Source of the DNA: Caprella mutica
Lineage: Eukaryota > Arthropoda > Malacostraca > Amphipoda > Caprellidae
Assembly: GCA_947561585.1 (NCBI GenBank)
Contig: CANNZV010001442.1
Location: 186,001-250,000 of the forward strand
Direction: 5' to 3'
Length of the DNA stretch: 64,000 nucleotides
The stretch's first letter is position 1. Each line of letters opens with the position of its first letter. Below, piece after piece: positions 56,300 through 64,000 of this stretch. A model generated the notes under the pieces. It had not been told where the DNA came from and made no database searches. It was given only the letters and a program-made list of their open reading frames with translations. A program made the translations under genes and the position numbers.

Positions 56300-59200
56300 A
56301 ATTTGACTTCTTCAAGGCTCAGGACAACGTCCAGTCTAAAAAGAATGTCTCCACAGACACAGGATTTTTACAGAAATTGGGATTTGGGCGAAGCAAATAA
56401 AATGGGAACAAAGGATTTAAATAGGACTTGTGTGCAGGATTAATCAAAAATCATGCTATACTTTTCAGACTGGGACAACGTATGAATTAAAAATTTTATG
56501 CACTAAATATTTTTCAGAATCTCCCTCAGTTAAAAAATGAGCCGAAATTTCAGAATATATGTGATATTTTGGCTCAAAATTAGCTTACAGTTTGGCGGAG
56601 TTTGCCAGCCTCTGGAACATGCCACATGGCTGCCTTCAAATTTTTTGGATGATTGGATTCTAGATACATCATACTTTTTTATCTTTCAAAAACTGTCTCC
56701 AAAGATCTTTGGCGACATGGACGAGCAGTCACGCGCTGTGCAGACTGGGTACTACTCATGATACTACCAGTATGCAAAATATGGGACATTTTACGAATTT
56801 TCTGTTCAAACAATCCTCAATTTCCTCCTATATTTACTGCTTACCCAGGTGATAAAGCATGTCCAAACTCACCATTTAAATGCTGAGTTTGGGAGTTATT
56901 TTGAGCCCTTCAATTGCAAATGGCAAGAAATAACTAATTTTCTCCTAGTATGCTACAATATTATTTTGGAGAGAAATCATGATAATTAGATAATTTTGGA
57001 GAGATTTTTGGTTTCTTTTCGAGAGACAAATGGAGAGTTTGTGAGCCATACTATTTTATTTGGCTGCCGCATGCCATGATGATGCCTACATGTATTTTAC
57101 TGAGTGAGAAGTTGAGAACAAAAGCCAAAATAGAGGATTTCTTGGAGGACAGATTACCAGTTCCTGCAGTCTGGTGATATTCATCCAGTCATGAGTCATC
57201 ACTTATCTTCACTGCATAATGTGTCTCCACTCTCCAGTAACAGTCTCCTGACAACCTGACCCTCAGAGATTTTAATTTGAGAATTTACTCTCTGAGTCTG
57301 ACTCTCAGCGAGTCAGCAGTATATTTAGAATTTCCTACAGCTAAATTAATCCATGTTTCAGAGGCAGAAAAATTGTAAGCCAATTTTTCCATGTTTCAAA
57401 ATTCAAAGTATGAACAAAGTTGCCAGTAAAAAATAGTTTCAAGAGATGCACATGCATCAGACATGAACTTAGTCTGGAAAACTGTTTAGGCTAACAGATG
57501 AACTCTATATGCTAAATGCTGCGGATTATACAACTTTCACCAATTTACCATTAATTTTTGAAGTCTGTAAAACTTCAACAGAGTAATTGGTTCATCAGAA
57601 AGCACCTATTTTTCCAGACTGGAACTGTCATGAAGCATGACCATATGACTATGACTTCTATGAGGATATTTTCAAGTGCAAAATGACTAAAAGCCATGTT
57701 TTAAAGTATGGACAAGGTCGCCAGTATCTTGGCAACTTTTGAGGGGTTAAATAAGTTGGAAAACCTGTAAATGACAAGTAAATCACTTCTAAAATAGTTT
57801 CAAGAATCAAGAGATACACATGCATCAGACATGAAGCATTAGGATGTTTTCAAGTGTAAAATCTTCACTAGGAAACCAAATTTCTCCTTTAAAGTATCTT
57901 AAATGTGGCGATCTGAATTCATTTTCTCACTAAACTGGTGACTTTCCTGCCACACTTTGAAACATGGCAATTTTTGAGCCAAAATTTCACTAAAATTTAG
58001 AGCCAAGCCAGTTTGGCTCATCCAAGTAAAATAGTATGTCTCATAAACTCGCCATTTGTCTCTCCAAATTTGAAATTTCAACAAATTCTCTCCAAAATGA
58101 TCAAATTATCCCAGTCTGAAAAGTACAGCAGTATTTGAGGATTAATCCAGCGCCAAAGTCCTATTTAATTCCTATGCTGCTATGTTATTTGATGCGATCA
58201 TGGGCCCAAATCCAATTTTCTGCAAAAAATTGTGGGTCTCTGGAGACCTACTTTTCCAGTCTGCAGAATATGGAACATTTTTCCAAGACTCTCTGCGGGA
58301 GTTTTTGATAAAATTTTAGAAATTGGAGATCTCTGCAGGAGATCTTGAATTAATTCCTATGTTACCATTAATTTAGCTGCAGGAGATTTTGAATTAATTC
58401 CTATGTTACCATTAATTTAGCTGCGGGAGATTCTGAATCTGCTGCTGAGAGTCAAAGAATAACCATCTCTCAAATTAAAATCTCTGCGGGAGAAGAGACA
58501 CATTCTGCAGACTGGCTACTTTTCAGGCTGGAAATTTTCATAAATCCTCTCCAAAATAACATTGTAGCATATGAGAAAAATAGATGAAACTCACCATTTG
58601 CAATTGAAAGGCTCAAAATAACTGTCACAAACTCGCCATTAAAATGGCGAGTATGGACATGCTTTATTACTTGGTGGCTCATATTTTGAAGATTTCAAGC
58701 CAAAATTAACATGAGAACATAGGAATTAATTCAAAATTTAAAGCCAATTAGACATATCTTTAATTATCTTAGTTTTGACCTTTAGATATCTCCAGTCTGC
58801 AGAATGTGTCTCTTCTCCCGCAGAGATTTTAATTTGAGAAACAGTTACTCTCTGACTCTCAGTAGCAGATTCAGAATCTCCCGCAGCTAAATTAATGGTA
58901 ACATAGGAATTAATTCAAAATCTCCCGCAGCTAAATTAATGGTAACATAGGAATTAATTCAAGATCTCCCGGGACCCGCAGAGATCTCAAATTTCTAAAA
59001 ATTCAATCAAAAACTCCCGCAGAGAGTCTTGGAAAAATGTTCCATATTCTGCAGACTGGAGATATCTAAGCCAATTAATTGGCTTTAACTGACATACTCT
59101 GTAACATGGAAATTAATGGTTACATAACAGTCATAACTTACATTAGCTATACGGTACATAGGAATTAATTCAAAATCTCCCACAGCTAAATTAATATTTA

Positions 59201-59350
59201 ATGGTAACATAGGAATTGAATCAAGATCTCCTGCAGAGATCTACAATTCCTAAAATTGGGTTCAGATATGTCTCAGTCTCTCAGAGCAAGCGAGTTTTGG
59301 AAAAAATATTACATATTCTGCAGACAGCCGACTGGGCCCGGACTGGCTAG
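56300..59350. mobile_element. Large foldback/composite elements
   Basis: Inverted blocks abound. GCTGCGGGAGATTCTGAATC and TTCCTATGTTACCATTAATT (58320-58450) face their complements at 58855-58960; CTCTGCGGGAGAAGAGACAC with TTCTGCAGACTGG faces the complement near 58795-58830; AACTCGCCATTTGTCTCTCC (58040) faces TCGCCATTAAAATGGCGAG (58630). The block at 56853-57055 is a direct copy of 11995-12185. The words CAGTCTGCAGAAT and CCAGTCTG recur at sub-block edges, and GAATTAATTCCTATGTTACC occurs many times. No transposase was found and exact borders are unclear. Confidence 0.55.
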
Positions 59351-59359
59351 GTACTCATG

Positions 59360-61725
59360 CTAACTGCCTGCCATCTGGTTAACCAGGTTAGGTACCCCTA
59401 CTTACCGATGAGCTTAAATAGTAAAATTATACAATAACATAATAGGTTTAACAGTAAGTAATACTTAGTTCCCGATTTAGTACAATAAAATATAGGACAT
59501 ACTGAAGCGTTCGAATACTACTTCCGTCTAGTTACATTGAATTACTTATGATGTTTACAAACAAAAATTTCGGTATTTGTGTTTAAGCTGAAAGATAAGC
59601 GAATCATTTTATTACTAATACGTTAATTTCAGATTATCGGACGGTTTCACATAGTCGATCACATACCTAGCTATTATTAACTAAGAAGAAAAATGTAATA
59701 TGTACCTAATTATTGGTTACATATTATAGATTTTATTTATTATTATACATTCTAATTATTATTTTATTTATTTTATATAGTACATACTTAGTCTACATAG
59801 AAGTTGTGTTACATTTATAAATTATTTAATAGGAAAGGCTTTCTTAATATACAATTATATGAGTAATCAAAGCATCAAAATAAGAAAATAACCTTGTTGT
59901 TTTCAATGTTCCTAATACCTAAATTAAAATGGACATTAGTCACAACCAATATGAGCCATGAAACACCATCTTAAATTATGAAATGCTGTTGTCAATGTTT
60001 TCAAATTTTACTGTAAAGTAGAAAACGGTCAGCATAGAAAGAAAAATAGCAATATAGGAAACGAATTCCTGAAAAACAACATAAAAGCCAAATAAATACT
60101 TCCAAAGTAATTATATTTTTTCCTATTGGTAAAATAAAGATATGAATGGCTTCATAAAATATGCATAAAAACATTGAAATATCAAAAAAATTGTCAGTCG
60201 CAGTCGGTCAGTCACCAAACCTGACCGACGATTAAAAAATGTGCCTGCCGGTCGTTCGTAATAATATTTCATTGGAGAGTGAGTAATCAACAGTGTCGCA
60301 TAACATAAGGGGCAGTAACACCAATAATTAAAAGACAATATTATAACTGACAAATTAAATTGAATATACCTGGTATATAATAATAAAAATATTCTAAATT
60401 TAATCTTTCTTACAGTGGGTATCTTACATTAAAATCCAAATGAATTATACTCAGTTATCAGTTATATTTTAATACGTATCGCCATAACTTTTTATACAGA
60501 GGAAGTTGGAAATAATAATCATTCGAAATAGCGCTCAAGTAGCTTCCTATGTAATTAGCTCCATCAACATTTAAGTAACCCGATTGTTATAAGTTTATAA
60601 CCATAAGCATTTAATTAATATTTATATATTTTTAAAGGAAATTGAAGAATTTAATTCTTAGATCAAAATATTTTTTTACTTTTAGAATCGATGAACATCT
60701 ATTTTTTTTTATATTAATATATAATAATATAAAATATAACTAAACAGTAATTTCTGAAAAAAAGATCGATCTACAATCTCTTCAATACTATATTTACAGT
60801 AAATTAATAACATAATCTATATATTTATTATACGCCTAACATATAAATACTAATCACATCGTTATATAAAATGTGAAACAGAGGATGGGACTTTATGCTT
60901 CAGTTATGAAGCACAGTTCGTATATTTGTAAAATTCCGATTCTATTCTTTAACCTCTGCTATGGCAACAACAACAATGACGACGGACGTTACAAGTTTTT
61001 TATGAATAATATGAAATTAGATTTCATATTATGTAACACTTTTATGTGTTTCATATTAACACTTTTATGTGCTTTATATTAAATTTTATATTTACACTTT
61101 ATGTGTTTATATTAACACTTTTTAAACTATAATTGTAATAATAAAATAATAAATCTTGATAACAATATAACATTACTAAATTTTGATTTCCGTATTTATT
61201 AAACGTTTAATTCTTGAACAAATTCTCAATCACAAAATTATACAAAACTATTTTCTTCGATTACGAAATGACACTGAATATGAATGAAACTTCTGAAATA
61301 AAAAATAAAGTTACTATATAAATAAATAAGGAAAAGTGTACGTACTATCTAAACCTAATTCAAGCTACTGAATTAAAATATGTAGCATTAAAAAACTAGC
61401 ATTACTGAATAATGAAAAAGCTAATGAAATCATATTTAATACGCACACTAAATTATTTATTTTCTAAATTTTCCCATTGCTCTTCAATCTTCTTCATTCA
61501 AATAAATGTGAAACAAATTTCAAAACTATAACTACATTGCAGTTATGATGCGCTGTTGAAATGTTCTTATAAAACAGCCGTTAAGTGGCTCAGAATCACA
61601 TCCACACTTCTTCACTCACTCTCAATAAGTTAGGCTAAAATAATTAATTAAATTTGCATTATATAATCAATTGGATTTTTAATTAATTGATTATATATAT
61701 TCAGTTTTCAGCATTTTATTTATTT
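59360..61725. other. AT-rich DNA without recognised genes
   Basis: A degenerate family A arm is near 59625 (TTCAGATTATCGGACGGTTT, CACATAGTCGATCACATA). A compact patch at 60190-60300 contains GTCAGTCGCAGTCGGTCAGT and GACCGACGATT / GCCGGTCGTTCG of unknown nature. TTAACACTTTTATGTGYTT is repeated three times at about 61035-61115. No exons seen. Confidence 0.45.
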
Positions 61726-61729
61726 ATTT

Positions 61730-62175
61730 ATTATTCCTTCGCAGAATGCGGAAAGGTTATATTGACGGAATATATTTATTTATCATCTTGTTATTCGCAT
61801 ACCTAACTGAAAAAGGGTTAAACCAAATTGCCTGAAATTTGGTAAAACGATTGGTCAATGTCCAGTGACCTGCTGGTAGAATTTTAAGAGCGATCCGGTC
61901 AAAGGTCAAGGTCATGGTCATTTATAACTAAAAAAGTATTGCAAATATACAGGAATCATTTTGTTATATTTTGGGAATGATCGTGTCAAAGGTCAAGATC
62001 AAGGTCAATTATAACTCAAAAAGTATTTAACAAAATTGTCAGAAATTTGATGGGACGATTGGACAATGTCCAGGAACCATCTGGTAGAATTTTGGGAGAG
62101 ATCCGGTCAAAAGTCAAGGTCATTCATAACTCAATAAGTACAATAAATAAACTTGGTGGGACGACGATTGGTCCA
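61730..62175. mobile_element. Dispersed repeat family F, inverted copy
   Basis: Starts CCTTCGCAGAATGCGGAAAG, CATCTTGTTATTCGCAT, then sub-repeats AACCAAATTGCCTGAAATTT, GGTCAATGTCCAGTGACC, AGCGATCCGGTCAAAGGTCA, AGGTCATGGTCATTTATAAC, AAAAAGTATT. Ends near GGTGGGACGACGATTGG. The CCTTCGCAGAATGCGGAAAG edge also occurs at 50312. Confidence 0.7.
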
Positions 62176-62390
62176 CTATCCAGTAACAGTTTATTAGATT
62201 TTGGTAGCAAACGGATAGCGACGGCGCAGGTATGCACTCTACCGAGTGCACGTAATCTAGTTATTGATGCGGCCTTGACATTAAATAGAAAATACTGTCT
62301 AATCCAGTACTACATTTAATAGAAAAATAACTTCTTTAAACTAACAGTAATTAAAATGAAAGGCCTCATAATATGATATATTCATTTGGT

Positions 62391-62815
62391 AATTTCCTAG
62401 TTGACGTCCCTATATCATTTAGGGACGTGAACTAGGAACCTATCAAAATACTCCCTTCCTAGTTCACGACCCTAATTGATTTAGGGAGATGAACTAGGGT
62501 GAATGAAGTTTACTTTTCACATCTAGTTCAATCTCGAACTGACTGGTCAATATTGAATACATTCAAACAGCATAAACGTCAGGCATCTTAATTTATTTGG
62601 TTTTCAAAACGATATTGTTAAATCAATTTCAAATATTCCTTTTTTGGTATTACTATGTAGTTTAGATACTAGATTTTCTGTTAATTAATATTTCTTATTG
62701 CAATATATTTTAATCAGATAAAAGGTAATTAAATTTAAGAAAAATTAATTTATAAATACCCAATTCCTAGTTCGCGTCCCTAAATCAATTATAAGGAACG
62801 TGAACTAGGAATTTA
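62391..62815. repeat. Three short palindromes built from CCTAGTTCACGTCCCTA
   Basis: At 62394-62438 TTCCTAGTTGACGTCCCTA is followed at once by its complement TAGGGACGTGAACTAGGAA. Weaker versions are at 62457-62500 (TTCCTAGTTCACGACCCTAA / TTAGGGAGATGAACTAGG) and 62764-62810 (TTCCTAGTTCGCGTCCCTAA / AAGGAACGTGAACTAGGAA). Each is a complete hairpin of about 45 bp with a 2-8 bp loop. Confidence 0.85.
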
Positions 62816-63126
62816 CCATTTATTTATCTGACTACTTATTAGATTACAAGATTTTTTTTTATTATATAACTATTTTCAAGATTTATTTCATAAAATGAGA
62901 CTTTTGAAAACTCAAAATAGAAAAAAAAGTTCAATTTGTTTTTATAAAATAAATGATCGGAATGACGTGAATATTGTTCTTATTTCACAAAAACAGAGAT
63001 GAGAGTTCTGTGATGTAAAGTTTCATTTAATATGACGTCACGAGAAACCACTAATCAATAAATTTAATACACCAAATTGGATTTACTGGAATGCAATTGC
63101 TAATAGCTACTAAAACTAATCTTATT

Positions 63127-63610
63127 AATTACCGAGTTTGATGTCTGCTCTGGCACCAACGACCATATCGATCACGTTAAAGGAAAATTAAATACAAAGA
63201 ACTGGAAGAAGCAGTCAGAAAGAAAAGTAGCTTCATTAACAAAGTCACCTATCAATTATCACCTTTCGGAAACAAGCTAATGAATGCAGAAAAGCTACTC
63301 CATGAATGCAATCACTTACCAAGGAATGTGACAGAAAGGGACACAAGCACCGGTGGCTGCACTCACGGAAGGAAAATGAAGAGGTGATAGTAAATGAAGC
63401 CTACGAGTCTACCTAACACATAAATTTAAAATCTTGTAGTTGGAGAGCATAATCCTAGCACTACCCCCTAAAGCTGGATAGGGTTAGAAAATGATAAGCA
63501 TGGTACAAATGAAAAAAAAAACAATCAATGATCCAAATTACAACAGTTCAGGGCTCATGGGAGGTGACCCATTCTCTTCCATTCACCACAGATAGCTTCA
63601 GGATAGTGCC
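63127..63610. repeat. Dispersed repeat family G, most complete copy
   Basis: Runs TTTGATGTCTGCTCTGGCAC, ACCATATCGATCACGTTAAA, AGTAGCTTCATTAACAAAGT, TGAATGCAGAAAAGCTACTC, TGCAATCACTTACCAAGGAA, GGGACACAAGCACCGGTGGC, GAAGAGGTGATAGTAAATGA, GCATAATCCTAGCACTACCC, CTCTTCCATTCACCACAGAT. On the minus strand CCTTGGTAAGTGATTGCA matches a 5' splice site. No coding frame. Confidence 0.75.
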
Positions 63611-64000
63611 ACTGGGGTCTGGCAAATAATATAATAGCTAATAATGTAACAAGAAATTGGAAGATATTCAACAAGTGCTGTCAATAAAAGGCTTCTCGAC
63701 ATGATAATAAAATTATATGTACAACATCACAAATAACACGCTGCCAACAGTTGAAAATAAGATTGAAGCACCTTACACATAAAAAAAAACAATCTTTGCA
63801 TAACAAATTAAGATTCTCACTCTGAAAAATTCATCAAGTGTAACAGAAAAAAAAAATTCATAAAAAGTAATTTTGTCATTGTTTAGGCTAAAAGATAAAC
63901 AAAAATCTATCTAGGCAAGATAATAGAGAAGAACCCATTACTATATACATATACAGTGTGTTTTTTTTCTTTTGCAAGACTTTGAGCCCCCACTAGGAAT

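Noticed and set aside
60123..60353. 76-codon minus-strand ORF with hydrophobic ends
   Set aside because: No similarity, no splice or promoter context, and random AT-rich DNA readily gives such lengths.

Overview
This window is eukaryotic nuclear DNA, almost certainly from an insect. It is very AT-rich and has split genes with GT-AG introns. It contains four recognisable minus-strand genes or gene parts, and most of the rest is tandem repeats and short non-autonomous DNA transposons. The POLR2I and MRPS16 proteins look arthropod-like. The combination of abundant minisatellites and palindromic MITEs would fit a hemipteran such as a psyllid or planthopper, but that placement is inference and was not tested. 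There are no operons, CRISPR arrays, tRNAs or rRNAs that I could support.

Genes, left to right, all on the minus strand. (1) 13031-13201 is the first coding exon of a furin/PACE4-type proprotein convertase (signal peptide plus start of the prodomain); the rest lies outside the window or was not found. (2) 17702-25993, with a probable untranslated first exon ending at 28153, is a seven-exon gene for a 223-residue protein with one N-terminal membrane segment, which I reconstructed by matching intron phases but do not recognise. (3) 50035-52847 is mitochondrial ribosomal protein bS16m (MRPS16), three exons, 122 residues, complete. (4) 54330-56048 is RNA polymerase II subunit RPB9 (POLR2I), four exons, 136 residues, complete with both zinc ribbons.

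Repeats by region. 1-6955 is a run of six separate minisatellites (units of 39, 21, 34/26, 24, 27 and 44 bp). A 71-bp unit forms three arrays at 9.0, 33.3 and 44.8 kb, the last in the opposite orientation. At least fifteen copies of a palindromic MITE with ends like GGGTAAGTTCCGAATTATCG, and five copies of a second MITE with ends like TAGGGTTGTGACAATATGCG, are scattered throughout. Other elements are a Tc1/mariner remnant nested inside one of those MITEs, a hAT element with a near-perfect 8-bp target duplication nested in a foldback element, pogo-like elements, a 1-kb element with GC-rich ends, and large foldback elements at 10.3-12.2 and 56.3-59.3 kb.

The most interesting signals are repeats that touch splicing. 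The 5' splice site of exon 6 of the unknown gene is present four times in tandem with a 21-bp period, so each alternative donor would add seven in-frame residues. Another array in an intron of the same gene carries repeated donor-like sequences. I found no convincing new multi-gene system. Most of the long open frames in the window are translations of tandem repeats.
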